64,000 nucleotides of DNA from Ancylobacter koreensis (GTDB taxonomy: Bacteria > Pseudomonadota > Alphaproteobacteria > Rhizobiales > Xanthobacteraceae). This document shows, one piece after another, positions 35,897-44,939 of the stretch. Both the position numbers and the translations under genes were made by a program. Positions within the stretch are counted from its first letter, which is position 1, and the number at the start of each line of letters is the position of its first letter. Below the pieces are notes generated by a model, which saw nothing but the letters and a program-made list of their open reading frames with translations, did no database searches and was not told where the DNA came from. The stretch spans positions 1 to 64,000 of the forward strand of contig NZ_JALKCG010000010.1 in NCBI RefSeq assembly GCF_023016525.1, read 5' to 3'.

Positions 35897-38598
35897 GCCC
35901 CCTCCTCCGCCGCCGGTTCCGTCTCAGGCTGGGGCGCCAGCGGGAGCCGCAGGGCGACGCGCGTGCCGTTGCGCTGGCCCGGCGCCGGACTGCGGGCCGA
36001 GACGCTACCGCCATGGGCCTCGACGATACCGCGCGTGATGGCAAGGCCGAGCCCGGAGCCGTCGCCGCCGTCGCCCGTGCCGCGCGAGGCGCGCACGAAC
36101 TTCTCGAATACATGAGGCAGCGCCTCGGCGGGAATGCCGGGCCCGTCATCGGTCACGGCGATCACCAGTTGCCCGTCGATGACGGTGGCGGACAGTCCGA
36201 TGCGGGCCTCACGCCCGGCATAGCGCACGGCATTGGCCACAACGTTGCCGAGCGCCTGGTCCATAAGGCTCTGGTCGGCCTTCACCAGCGGCAGGCTCGG
36301 CGCCGAGGTCACGACGAAGCGCTGCGTGGCGCCGCGCCGGCGCACCGCCGAGACCGCGCGGTTCATCAGTTCGACCACGTCCACCCAGTCCTGATGCAGC
36401 TCCAGCGCGCCGGACTCCAGCCGCGTCATGGACAGCAGGTTGCGCACCATCTGGTCGAGGTTCTCCGCCTCCTCGCGCATCTGCAGCAGCAGGTCGCGGC
36501 GCGTCGCGGCGGGAATCTCCGGGCCGTAGTCGATCAGGCTGGTGGCGGCGCCGAGGATGGAGGCGAGCGGGGTGCGGAAGTCATGGCTGATCGAGGCCAG
36601 CAATATGTTGCGCACGCGCTCGGTCTCGGCGGCGGTGCGCGCCCGCGTCACCTCGGCGGAAAGCATGGTGCGCACCAGTGCGGCGGCGGTCTGGTCGCAG
36701 AGCGAGCCGACGATACGCTCGCTTTCGGTGTCCAGCAGCGGGCTATCGAGGCTGCGCTCGACGCCGACCACGCCGATGCGCGCGCCGCCTTCGCTGCCTC
36801 CGAGTGGGCGGAACAGCCAGGCGACGCTCGGCAGCGTGCCGGTGCCAGCGCCCGCCGGCTCGCCATGGTCGAAGGCCCAGGCGGCGGCGGTCATCGAGGC
36901 GGTGTCGAGCCGGTCCTCCGGCGGCCAGGCGGCGCCGATGGAGAGCGCGCCCTGGTCGGAGAGCAAGATCACGCTCGGGCGTCCCAGCGTGGCGTGCAAC
37001 TCGACGGCGGCGGCTTCCGCCACCGCGCCCCGGTCGGCGAGCGCGGAGAGCTTGCGGGAGAATTCGTAGAGCCGCCGCGTCGCCCGCATGCGCTGGGCGG
37101 CGATGCGGGTCTGCTCGCGCGCCCGCCCCGCCAGCGCCGAGATGAGCACCGCGACGATCAGGAACACCAGCAGCGCCAGCAATTCGTGCGGGCGCGCCAC
37201 GGTGAAGGTGTCCACCGGATCGATGAAGAAGAAGTTGTAGGCCAGGAAGGACAGGGCCGAGGCCGCGATGGCCGGCCACACGCCGTAGAGCAGCGCCGGC
37301 AGCAGCACGGCGAGCAGATAGAGCATCGAGACGTTGGGCAGCGCCACGAAGCGCGACAGGAACAGGCCGACGCCGGTGGCGATCGCCACGCCAAGCGTCG
37401 CCGCCGCATAGCCGGGCAGCGTGCCCAGCGGCGGCAGGTCGAACCGCCGGCCGCCGGCCTCGTCCGCCTCCGCCGTCACCACATGCACGGCGACGCCATC
37501 CGCCGCCGTCACCAGAGCATCGGCCAGCGAACCGCGCAGCCACGCCACGGGACGGCGCCGCCGGGCCTTGCCGATGATGATCTGGGTGATGTTCTCGAAG
37601 CGCGCGAAGCGCAGCAGCTCGGCGGCGACGTCGGGCGCGACCAGCGAGCGCGTCTCGGCACCCAGCGTCTGTGCGAGCCTCATGCCGGCCTCCAGCCGCT
37701 TGCGGTCTGGCCCCGACATGACGTGTCCGGGCCGCTCGACCGTCACCGCAAACCAGGTGGCGCCCATCAGGTCGGCGAGGCGCTTGGCTTCCCGTACGAC
37801 GCGTTCGGCGGCGATGTCGGGACCGACGCAGACCAGCAGCCGCTCGCCGGCCGCCCACGGCCCCTTGATGGCGGACCCCTGCATGCGCTCGACGAGGTCG
37901 CTGTCCACCCGGGCCGCGACCCGCCGCAGCGCCAGCTCGCGCAGCGCGGTGAGGTTGGAGGGCTTGAAGAAGCTCTGCACCGCCCGCGTCGCGGTGTCCT
38001 CGATATAGACCTTGCCGTCCGCCAACCGCTTGATCAGTTCGTCCGAAGGCAGATCGACGAGGATCATCTCGTCGGCCTTCTGCAACGCCGTGTCGGGCAC
38101 GGTCTCGCGAACCCTGACGCCGGTGATGCGCTGCACGACGTCGTTGAGGCTCTCGACATGCTGAATGTTGAGCGTGGTCCACACGTCGATGCCGGCGGCG
38201 AGCAGTTCCTGCACGTCCTGCCACCGCTTTGGGTGGCGGCTGCCGTCGACGTTGGAATGGGCGTATTCGTCGACCAGCAAGAGGCCCGGACGGCGGACAA
38301 GCGCCGCCTCCAGGTCGAATTCGGGCACCAGCCGGCCGCGATACGGCACGCCCTTGCGCGGCAGCATCTCCAGATCCGCGACCAGCGCCTCGGTTTCGGC
38401 GCGCCCGTGCGTCTCGACGATGCCGGCCACGACGTCGCCGCCCGACGCCTTCACGGCGCGGGCGGCGGAGAGCATCGCATAGGTCTTGCCGACGCCGGGA
38501 GCGGCGCCGAGATAGATGCGCAGCCGGCCGCGCGTCTCGCGTTCCGCCGCCGCCAGCAGGGCTTCCGGATCGGCCCGCGATGGGTCGTCTATGCTCAT
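35893..38598 (-). CDS. kdpD: Sensor histidine kinase KdpD
   Basis: The 901-residue membrane kinase senses K+ limitation or osmotic stress. In order it has the KdpD N-terminal domain with Walker A GAAPGVGKT (near residues 32-40) and VDEYAHSN, a UspA-like domain (RLLVCVGPDIAAERVVREAKRLADLMGA), four closely spaced membrane helices, a GAF-like region, HisKA with ISHDFRTPLASILGAATSLIDYG, and a HATPase_c domain ending in DDGPGIPAE and GDGSGLGLAITRGIVEAHGG. Length is normal. It starts 13 bp after kdpC and overlaps kdpE by 4 bp. Confidence 0.97.
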   Translation of the reverse strand: MSIDDPSRADPEALLAAAERETRGRLRIYLGAAPGVGKTYAMLSAARAVKASGGDVVAGIVETHGRAETEALVADLEMLPRKGVPYRGRLVPEFDLEAALVRRPGLLLVDEYAHSNVDGSRHPKRWQDVQELLAAGIDVWTTLNIQHVESLNDVVQRITGVRVRETVPDTALQKADEMILVDLPSDELIKRLADGKVYIEDTATRAVQSFFKPSNLTALRELALRRVAARVDSDLVERMQGSAIKGPWAAGERLLVCVGPDIAAERVVREAKRLADLMGATWFAVTVERPGHVMSGPDRKRLEAGMRLAQTLGAETRSLVAPDVAAELLRFARFENITQIIIGKARRRRPVAWLRGSLADALVTAADGVAVHVVTAEADEAGGRRFDLPPLGTLPGYAAATLGVAIATGVGLFLSRFVALPNVSMLYLLAVLLPALLYGVWPAIAASALSFLAYNFFFIDPVDTFTVARPHELLALLVFLIVAVLISALAGRAREQTRIAAQRMRATRRLYEFSRKLSALADRGAVAEAAAVELHATLGRPSVILLSDQGALSIGAAWPPEDRLDTASMTAAAWAFDHGEPAGAGTGTLPSVAWLFRPLGGSEGGARIGVVGVERSLDSPLLDTESERIVGSLCDQTAAALVRTMLSAEVTRARTAAETERVRNILLASISHDFRTPLASILGAATSLIDYGPEIPAATRRDLLLQMREEAENLDQMVRNLLSMTRLESGALELHQDWVDVVELMNRAVSAVRRRGATQRFVVTSAPSLPLVKADQSLMDQALGNVVANAVRYAGREARIGLSATVIDGQLVIAVTDDGPGIPAEALPHVFEKFVRASRGTGDGGDGSGLGLAITRGIVEAHGGSVSARSPAPGQRNGTRVALRLPLAPQPETEPAAEEGA

Positions 38599-38610
38599 GG
38601 AGCCTTTCCG

Positions 38611-39204
38611 TCACGAACCCGGCGCGGGCGCGGTGGCGGCCGGCGCCGCCGCGTCGAGCGCGAGGTTCAGGGCAAGCACGTTGACACGCGCATCGCCGAA
38701 CACGCGAAGCTGCGGTCCGCTTATGTGAGCCGCGATCAGATCGCGCACAAGGGCCTCGTCCACCCCGCGCGCACCGGCCACGCGGGCCGCCTGGGCAAGC
38801 GCGTTGGCCGGCGAGATGTCGGGATCGAGCCCGCTGCCCGAGGTGGTGATCGCGTCGGCGGGAATCGGCCCGGTGACGCCCGCCGCCCGCAGCGCCGCCG
38901 CGTCGGCCTTCAGCCGGTCGGCCAGCTTGGCGCTGGTAGGACCAAGGTTGGTGCCGGACGAGGCGGCCGCGTCGTAACCGTTGCCGGCCGCCGAGGGGCG
39001 CGGATGGAAATAGCGCTCGGCGGCGAAGTTCTGGCCGATCAGCGACGAGCCTATCACCTGCCCGTCCCGCTCGACGAGCGAGCCGCGCGCCTGCGTGGGA
39101 AAGAGGGCCTGCGCCAGTTCGGTCATCGCCAGCGGATAGGCGATGCCGGTGATCAGGGTGAAGGCGACGAGCAGGGTCGCCGCCGGGCGGAGGAAAGTGA
39201 GCAT
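38611..39204 (-). CDS. kdpC: Potassium-transporting ATPase subunit KdpC
   Basis: KdpC is the single-span subunit that assists K+ uptake by KdpFABC. The 197-residue protein has one N-terminal helix (FLRPAATLLVAFTLITGIAYPLAMTELAQ) and the conserved GSLVERDGQVIGSSLIGQNFAAERYFHPRPSA, SSGTNLGPTSAKL, TTSGSGLDPDISPANALAQAARVA and FGDARVNVLALNLALD. The ATG at 39204 has AGGGAATT upstream. It is separated from kdpB by 122 bp that hold a palindromic repeat. Confidence 0.96.
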   Translation of the reverse strand: MLTFLRPAATLLVAFTLITGIAYPLAMTELAQALFPTQARGSLVERDGQVIGSSLIGQNFAAERYFHPRPSAAGNGYDAAASSGTNLGPTSAKLADRLKADAAALRAAGVTGPIPADAITTSGSGLDPDISPANALAQAARVAGARGVDEALVRDLIAAHISGPQLRVFGDARVNVLALNLALDAAAPAATAPAPGS

Positions 39205-39227
39205 GGGTGAATTCCCTGTGTGTTCGT

Positions 39228-39316
39228 CGTCATCCCGGACGGCCGGAGGCCGATCCGGGATCGCTTTCCAATTCGGCATACGATCCCGGCTCGCGCTTCG
39301 CTTGGCCGGGATGACG
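39228..39316. repeat. Palindromic dispersed repeat, copy 2, inside the kdp operon
   Basis: The unit opens with CGTCATCCCGG, closes with CCGGGATGACG and has CCGGGATCG and CGATCCCG around a CTTTCCAATTC core, matching copy 1 at 31502-31595 in layout while the hairpin arms differ. It fills most of the kdpB-kdpC spacer, so it will be part of the kdp mRNA. Confidence 0.8.
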
Positions 39317-39326
39317 CCGGAGGGTC

Positions 39327-41393
39327 CTAGGCGAGCCCCATCGCCGTGATGGCGAGGTCGATCAGCTTTATGCCGGCGAAGGGCAGCACGATGCCGCCGA
39401 GGCCGTAGATCAGCAGGTTGCGGGCGAGCACCGCCCCCGCCTCCTGCGCGCGGTACGTCACGCCGCGCAGCGCCAGCGGGATCAGCGCGATGATGATCAG
39501 CGCGTTGAAGATCACCGCCGACAGGATGGCGCTCTGCGGCGTCGACAGCCCCATCACGTTGAGCAGGCCGAGCTCGGGGATGGCGGCGATGAACAGCGCC
39601 GGGATGATGGCGAAATACTTCGCGACGTCGTTGGCGATGGAGAAGGTCGTCAGCGCGCCGCGGGTCATCAGCAACTGCTTGCCGATGCCGACGATCTCGA
39701 TGAGCTTGGTCGGGTCGCTGTCGAGGTCGACCATGTTGCCGGCCTCGCGCGCCGCCTGCGTGCCGGACTGCATGGCGACGCCGACATCGGCCTGCGCCAG
39801 AGCGGGCGCGTCGTTGGTACCGTCGCCGCACATGGCGACCAGCCGGCCCTGGCGCTGCTCGGTGCGGATATAGGCGAGCTTGTCCTGCGGGGTGGCCTCG
39901 GCGATGAAGTCGTCGACGCCGGCCTCCGAGGCGATGGCGGCGGCGGTCACCGGGTTGTCGCCGGTCACCATGACCGTGCGGATGCCCATGCGGCGCAGCT
40001 CCGCGAAGCGCTCCTTGATGTCCGGCTTCACCACATCCTTCAGTTGGATGACGCCGAGCAGGCGGCCGTTCTCGGCAAGGCCGAGCGGCGTGCCGCCGGA
40101 ACGGGCGATCTTCTCCACCGCCGCGTCGAAGGCGGCGATGCCGGTGCTGGCCTGCGGATCGACCGAATGGACGAAGCGCTTCACCGCGTCCACCGCACCC
40201 TTGCGGATGCGCCGGCCGGCGACATCGACACCGGAAAGGCGCGTGGCGGCCGAGAACGGCACGAAGCTCGCCCCCTCCAGCCCGACCCGCTCGGAGGCGA
40301 TGCCGTATTTGTCGCGAGCCAGCGCCAGGATGGAGCGGCCCTCGGCAGTCTCGTCGGCAAGGCTCGCCTGCACGGCGATCAGCGCCGCCTCGTGCTCGGT
40401 GATGCCCGGCACGGGGATGATCTCGCTCGCCATGCGGTTGCCGAAGGTAATGGTGCCGGTCTTGTCGAGCAGCAGCGTGTCAACGTCGCCCGCCGCCTCC
40501 ACCGCGCGGCCCGACATGGCGAGCACGTTGTGGCGGATGAGGCGGTCCATGCCGGCGATGCCGATGGCCGAGAGCAGGCCGCCGATGGTGGTCGGGATCA
40601 GCGTGACCAGCAGCGCGACGAGGATCGGCACCGGCACGTCGGCGGCCGAATAGCGGCCCAGCCCGGCCAGCGAGACGACGGCGATCAGGAAGATCAGCGT
40701 CATGCCGACCAGCAGCACGGAGAGCGCCAGCTCATTCGGCGTCTTCTGCCGCTCGGCGCCTTCCACCAACGCGATCATGCGGTCGAGAAAGGAGGAGCCG
40801 GGCGCCGCGGTGATGCGCACGACGAGCCAGTCGGAGATGACCGTGGTGCCGCCCGTCACGGCGGAACGGTCGCCGCCGGATTCGCGGATGACGGGCGCGC
40901 TCTCTCCGGTGATCGCCGCCTCGTTGACCGAAGCGATGCCCTCGACGATCTCACCATCGCCGGGGATGAGGTCGCCGGCCTCGACGAGCACATGATCGCC
41001 GAGCCTGAGGTCGAGCGCCGAGACGCGCTCGAAGCGGGTGCGGGCCGCCGGGTCCTTCAGGCGCTTGGCCACCGTGTCGGTGCGCGCCTTGCGCAGGGAA
41101 TCCGCCTGCGCGCGCCCCCTGCCCTCCGCGACCGCCTCGGCGAAATTGGCGAACAGCACAGTGAACCACAGCCAGGCCATGATCTGGCCGGTGAAGGCGA
41201 GCGGATTGCCGACGAGGAAATCGCGCACGAACAGCACGGTGACGAGCGCCGCCACCACCTCGGTGACGAAGATGACCGGGTTGCGCATCAGCGCCACCGG
41301 GTTGAGCTTGAGGAAGGCATCGCGGATCGCCCGGCCGATCAACTCGGGCGAGGCGAAGGCGGAACCGCTCCTGGCGGGGGTATGGGTGGTCAT
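39327..41393 (-). CDS. kdpB: Potassium-transporting ATPase ATP-binding subunit KdpB
   Basis: KdpB is the P-type ATPase that powers K+ uptake. The 688-residue protein shows the phosphorylation motif [15 protein letters not shown], the actuator [13 protein letters not shown], the KGA nucleotide-binding segment ([10 protein letters not shown]), [12 protein letters not shown] and the hinge [21 protein letters not shown]. The start at 41393 is 22 bp after the kdpA stop. All expected domains are present. Confidence 0.97.
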   Translation of the reverse strand: MTTHTPARSGSAFASPELIGRAIRDAFLKLNPVALMRNPVIFVTEVVAALVTVLFVRDFLVGNPLAFTGQIMAWLWFTVLFANFAEAVAEGRGRAQADSLRKARTDTVAKRLKDPAARTRFERVSALDLRLGDHVLVEAGDLIPGDGEIVEGIASVNEAAITGESAPVIRESGGDRSAVTGGTTVISDWLVVRITAAPGSSFLDRMIALVEGAERQKTPNELALSVLLVGMTLIFLIAVVSLAGLGRYSAADVPVPILVALLVTLIPTTIGGLLSAIGIAGMDRLIRHNVLAMSGRAVEAAGDVDTLLLDKTGTITFGNRMASEIIPVPGITEHEAALIAVQASLADETAEGRSILALARDKYGIASERVGLEGASFVPFSAATRLSGVDVAGRRIRKGAVDAVKRFVHSVDPQASTGIAAFDAAVEKIARSGGTPLGLAENGRLLGVIQLKDVVKPDIKERFAELRRMGIRTVMVTGDNPVTAAAIASEAGVDDFIAEATPQDKLAYIRTEQRQGRLVAMCGDGTNDAPALAQADVGVAMQSGTQAAREAGNMVDLDSDPTKLIEIVGIGKQLLMTRGALTTFSIANDVAKYFAIIPALFIAAIPELGLLNVMGLSTPQSAILSAVIFNALIIIALIPLALRGVTYRAQEAGAVLARNLLIYGLGGIVLPFAGIKLIDLAITAMGLA

Positions 41394-41414
41394 GGAGGTG
41401 TCTCCCGTGCGCGC

Positions 41415-43124
41415 TCAGAAGGTCTTGCCCGCCAGCATCTGCACCTGCTCGGCGATGGGGCCGAGGGCGAGAGCGGGGAAGAACTGCAGACCGCCGAGGA
41501 TGAGGATGACGCCGACCAGCAGGCCGACGAAGAGCAGGCCATGGGTCGGGAAGGTGCCGGACGAGGCGGTGAGCCGCGTCTTGCCCGCGAGCGAGCCGGC
41601 AATCGCCATCATCGGAACGATGTAGGCGAAGCGGCCGAGCAGCATGGCGAGGCCCAGCGTGGTGTTCCACCAGGGCGAGTTGGCGGACAGGCCGCCGAAA
41701 GCCGAGCCGTTGTTACCCGCGGCCGAGGAATAGGCGTAGATGATCTCCGACAGCCCGTGCGGACCGGCATTGCCGAGCCCGGCCAGCGCATCGGGCAGCA
41801 CGGCCGCCACCGCCGAGAAACCGAGGATCGCGCAGGGCAGGATCAGCACGGCGAGGATCGCCATCTTCACCTCGGCCACCTCGATCTTCTTGCCGAGATA
41901 TTCCGGCGTGCGCCCGACCATCAGCCCGGCGACGAAGACCGCGATGATGGCCATCACCAGCAGGCCGTAGAGGCCCGAGCCATTTCCGCCGGGAAGAATC
42001 TCGCCGAGCTGGATGAGGAACATCGGCGCGAGGCCGCCCAGCGGCGTGAAGGAACCGTGCATGGCGTTCACTGCGCCGTCCGACAGACCCGTCGTCACCG
42101 CCGCGAACATCGAGGAGGCGGCGAGGCCGAAGCGGACCTCCTTGCCTTCCATGTTGCCGCCGGCCGGATCGATGCCGGCAGCCAGCAGCGAGGGCGTACC
42201 GGCCGCCTCCGCCCAGTAGGTGACGGCGATGCCGGCAACGAGGATGACGGCGATGGCCGCGAGCAGCGCGCGGGCCTGCCGGCGGTCGCCGATCATCCGG
42301 CCGAAGGCGAACACCAGTGCGGTGGAGATCACCAGCATCTGCCAGATCTCCAGCGCATTGGCGAACGGGCTGGGGTTCTCGAAAGGGTGCGCGGCGTTCA
42401 CGTTGAAGAAGCCGCCGCCATTGGTGCCGAGCTGCTTGATCGCCATTTGCGTCGCCACCGGGCCGACCGCGATGGTCTGCGAGGCGCCTTCCAGAGTGGT
42501 GGCGGCGACGGCGGCGTCCAGCGTTTGCGGCACGCCCATCGCCACCTGCACCAGCGCGGTGAGGATGGCGAGCGGCAACAGCACGTAGAGCACCGAGCGC
42601 GTCATATCGACGAAGAAATTGCCGACGGTCGAGGCGTTCGAGCGGGCGAAGGCCCGCGTCAGCGCCACCGCCAAAGCAAGGCCGGTGGCGGCGGAGAGGA
42701 AGTTCTGCACCGTGAGCCCGGCCATCTGGCTGAACAGGCTCATGGTGGTCTCGCCGCCATAGGACTGCCAGTTGGTATTGGAGACGAAGCTCACCGCCGT
42801 GTTGAAGGCGAGATCGGGCGAGAGCGCGCCGAAGCCCAGCGGATTGAACGGCAGCAGGCCCTGCAGCCGGAGCAGCGCGTAGAGCAGCACGACGCCGGCA
42901 AGGTTGAAGGCAAGCATGCCGAGCGTATAGGCCAGCGCGCCCTGCTCGCGCGCCGGATCGACGCCGGCCAGACGATAGAGGCCCCGCTCCACCGGAGCGA
43001 GAACGGCCGAGAGCACGGTGCGCTCGCCGGCATAGACGCGCGCCATGTAGCCGCCGAGCGGCACGGCCGCGGCGAGGACGAGCGCGAGGATGATGGCTAT
43101 CTGAAGCCAGCCGAGAACGGTCAT
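41415..43124 (-). CDS. kdpA: Potassium-transporting ATPase subunit KdpA
   Basis: KdpA binds and conducts K+ and is related to SKT-type K+ channels. The 569-residue polytopic protein shows the four pore-loop selectivity segments: [52 protein letters not shown] and [19 protein letters not shown]. Start and end fit the family. It is downstream of the two microproteins and upstream of kdpB. Confidence 0.97.
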   Translation of the reverse strand: MTVLGWLQIAIILALVLAAAVPLGGYMARVYAGERTVLSAVLAPVERGLYRLAGVDPAREQGALAYTLGMLAFNLAGVVLLYALLRLQGLLPFNPLGFGALSPDLAFNTAVSFVSNTNWQSYGGETTMSLFSQMAGLTVQNFLSAATGLALAVALTRAFARSNASTVGNFFVDMTRSVLYVLLPLAILTALVQVAMGVPQTLDAAVAATTLEGASQTIAVGPVATQMAIKQLGTNGGGFFNVNAAHPFENPSPFANALEIWQMLVISTALVFAFGRMIGDRRQARALLAAIAVILVAGIAVTYWAEAAGTPSLLAAGIDPAGGNMEGKEVRFGLAASSMFAAVTTGLSDGAVNAMHGSFTPLGGLAPMFLIQLGEILPGGNGSGLYGLLVMAIIAVFVAGLMVGRTPEYLGKKIEVAEVKMAILAVLILPCAILGFSAVAAVLPDALAGLGNAGPHGLSEIIYAYSSAAGNNGSAFGGLSANSPWWNTTLGLAMLLGRFAYIVPMMAIAGSLAGKTRLTASSGTFPTHGLLFVGLLVGVILILGGLQFFPALALGPIAEQVQMLAGKTF

Positions 43125-43158
43125 GGCAAAATCGCTTTCAGGAAGGGGACGGGGCGCG

Positions 43159-43245
43159 TCAGAACCGCTCGGGCCGCAGCAGCGCGGCGACGAGATAGAC
43201 GGCGAGCGCGAGGGCTACGGTGCTGCCGAGAAGAAGGTCGAACAT
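43159..43245 (-). CDS. kdpF: KdpF, small stabilising subunit of the Kdp-ATPase
   Basis: A 28-residue frame starts at 43245 (GGTGAG upstream) and reads as one hydrophobic helix, [20 protein letters not shown], ending in the characteristic ALLRPERF. KdpF is a small lipid-like subunit that stabilises KdpFABC. Position directly before kdpA is the usual one. It is too short for standard ORF cut-offs. Confidence 0.92.
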   Translation of the reverse strand: MFDLLLGSTVALALAVYLVAALLRPERF

Positions 43246-43249
43246 CGGC

Positions 43250-43333
43250 TCACCCCTTCGACACGGCGCGCGCATAGACCGCCATCAGCAGGAAGAAGCC
43301 GAGGGCGATGGCGAGATAGAGAAGATCGAGCAT
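43250..43333 (-). CDS. 27-residue hydrophobic microprotein leading the kdp operon
   Basis: The ATG at 43333 has a near-perfect ribosome binding site (AAGGAG, seven bases upstream). The product MLDLLYLAIALGFFLLMAVY plus ARAVSKG is one membrane helix with a basic tail. Its stop is five bases before the kdpF start. It resembles KdpF in shape but lacks the LLRPERF ending, so it is a separate gene. A role as an extra Kdp small subunit or regulator is inferred from position only. Confidence 0.75.
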   Translation of the reverse strand: MLDLLYLAIALGFFLLMAVYARAVSKG

Positions 43334-43481
43334 AACCAGCTCCTTTTTGTTGAGCTGGCCGGGATGTAAGCCGGTGCCGATAAGGGTTCGATCCGGAATG
43401 CGGGCGCCGGGCATAAGGGAGCCGTAAAGACGCGCGGGCCCGGGCCGACTGGGGTTTCATATTACCTCCAATAACTGACAA

Positions 43482-43506
43482 AAAAGCAGGGCCGCGCCCT
43501 GCTTTT
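43482..43506. terminator. Strong bidirectional intrinsic terminator
   Basis: AAAAGCAGGG at 43482-43491 pairs with CCCTGCTTTT at 43497-43506 around a short CCGCG loop, with A and T runs on the two sides. It follows the KGG-protein gene on the minus strand and separates it from the kdp promoter region. A second GC-rich dyad (GGCCCGCC and GGCGGGCC, 43524-43552) lies just before it. Confidence 0.85.
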
Positions 43507-43562
43507 CCGCCGGTCGAAAGGCCGGCCCGCCCCGGATGATCCGAGGCGGGCCTGAATTCCGA

Positions 43563-43805
43563 CTATCGCTGGCCGCCCTTGCGGCCCGCTTCGCTAGCGC
43601 GCTCCGGGTCGTTGGCGAAATTGCCCGGGTTGTTCTGGCCGGGCTGGCCGGCCTGCTGGCGATTCTCGCCGCCGGACTGGTTCTGCTGACCGCCGTGAGA
43701 ATGCTCGCCGCGGGAATTTTCACCACCCTTTCGGCCGGCTTCGCTGGCGCGCTGGCGATCATCGGCGAAGTTGCCGGAACCACCACGATGCTGCTCGTTA
43801 GCCAT
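43563..43805 (-). CDS. KGG-motif stress protein (YciG/Con-10-like)
   Basis: The 80-residue hydrophilic protein contains two near-identical KGG modules, NFADDRQRASEAGRKGGE and NFANDPERASEAGRKGGQ, separated by a Gln/Gly/Asn-rich linker. Such proteins are often induced by general stress and thought to be disordered; the biochemical role is not settled. The ATG at 43805 has GGAG six bases upstream; several in-frame ATGs precede it. A strong terminator follows. Confidence 0.88.
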   Translation of the reverse strand: MANEQHRGGSGNFADDRQRASEAGRKGGENSRGEHSHGGQQNQSGGENRQQAGQPGQNNPGNFANDPERASEAGRKGGQR

Positions 43806-44099
43806 CATCATCTCCATTGGTTTGCCCCTCAGACACCCCGACAACAAGGAACGCGCAATGGTGGTTCCATGGTAAAATTCTCTACCATCGGGATCTCATT
43901 GCGCCAAATCCACATATGAAGATGCATTCAGCGCGATGATACCTTATCGGAAGACACGCCTGATAAATACTTCATGCCTGAGGTACGATATTCCACTTCT
44001 CGGCCGGCACGAACACTTGACACCGACTGCCGCAACGTCAGCATGGTCAGAAGTCATAACTATGCCTTTATTATCGACGACTCACGCCGCTCGTGCACC

Positions 44100-44918
44100 C
44101 TAGGGACGCTCGCCGCGTGCGAGGCGGCCATTGATGGCGGCGAGCACCGGAAGCAGGTCCCCGACGCCGTCGATCACATAATGCGCGCCCGCCGCCGCCA
44201 GCTTCTCGGCGGCGCGCCGGCGCCGCTCGGCGAAGGCGTCCACCGGCAGCGCCGCCGTGTCGGCGCGCGACAGGCCGAACACATTGCCGGTGACGGCGAC
44301 GCCGACGGTCCAGGCGCCGCCGTTCAGCCCTTCGCCGATGCCCACCTCGGTGTCGTCGACCTTCACCACCGACCAGGCGGGATGGATCTGCAGCTCGGTC
44401 AGCACCTTCCACATCAGGAAGGGCGTCGGGCGCCCGTCCGGCACGTCGCCGGTGCAGGCCATCGCGTCGGCGACGAAGCCCTGCTCGGCGGCGCGGGGGG
44501 TGATCTTCGCCATGATCTCGCGTGTGTAGCCGGTGGTGCTGCCGATCTTCAGCCCGCGCTCGCGCAGGGCGGCGGCGGTTTCTGCGGCACCGGGGATGAG
44601 GTCGGCGAAGCTCTCGGCCACCGCGATGTTCTTCGGCACGAACACGTCATACACCGCGTCGATATCCGCCTCGTCCGGCGCGTGGCCGTGCACGCGCTGC
44701 CATTCGGCGGCGATGCGCGGCATCGCCATGAGCGCGGCGACATGCGGGCGCTTGGCCATGCCCATCGGCACGCGTGCCTCGTCGATGGTCACGGCGACAT
44801 CGAATTCGGCGAAGGCCTCGACGAAGGCGCCCATCGGCGCCAGCGAGCCGAAATCGACCACGGTGCCGGCCCAGTCGAAGACGACGGCCTTGAGGTGAGA
44901 CAGTGACATGGCGTTCAT
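44100..44918 (-). CDS. phnX: Phosphonoacetaldehyde hydrolase (phosphonatase)
   Basis: PhnX splits phosphonoacetaldehyde into acetaldehyde and phosphate. The 272-residue HAD-superfamily protein has the nucleophile motif VVFDWAGTVVDFGS (D15), the Schiff-base Lys in MGMAKRPHVAAL (about K56) in the cap domain, IGSTTGYTREIM (motif II) and VVKVDDTEVGIGEGLNGGAWTVGVAVTGN (motif III). Length and all catalytic residues fit. It is the last gene of the phnW-pbfA-phnX set. Confidence 0.95.
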   Translation of the reverse strand: MNAMSLSHLKAVVFDWAGTVVDFGSLAPMGAFVEAFAEFDVAVTIDEARVPMGMAKRPHVAALMAMPRIAAEWQRVHGHAPDEADIDAVYDVFVPKNIAVAESFADLIPGAAETAAALRERGLKIGSTTGYTREIMAKITPRAAEQGFVADAMACTGDVPDGRPTPFLMWKVLTELQIHPAWSVVKVDDTEVGIGEGLNGGAWTVGVAVTGNVFGLSRADTAALPVDAFAERRRRAAEKLAAAGAHYVIDGVGDLLPVLAAINGRLARGERP

Positions 44919-44939
44919 CCGGTTTCGGGGGGCGGAGGT

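Noticed and set aside
36013-43277. Plus-strand frames of over 1000 codons running antisense to kdpD and kdpAB
   Set aside because: They mirror the GC-rich third positions of the kdp genes and encode His/Arg/Gln-rich non-protein-like sequence.
43376-43400. GGTTCGATCC, a tRNA T-loop-like motif upstream of kdp
   Set aside because: No matching acceptor, D or anticodon stems can be drawn around it, and the segment is the kdp promoter region.
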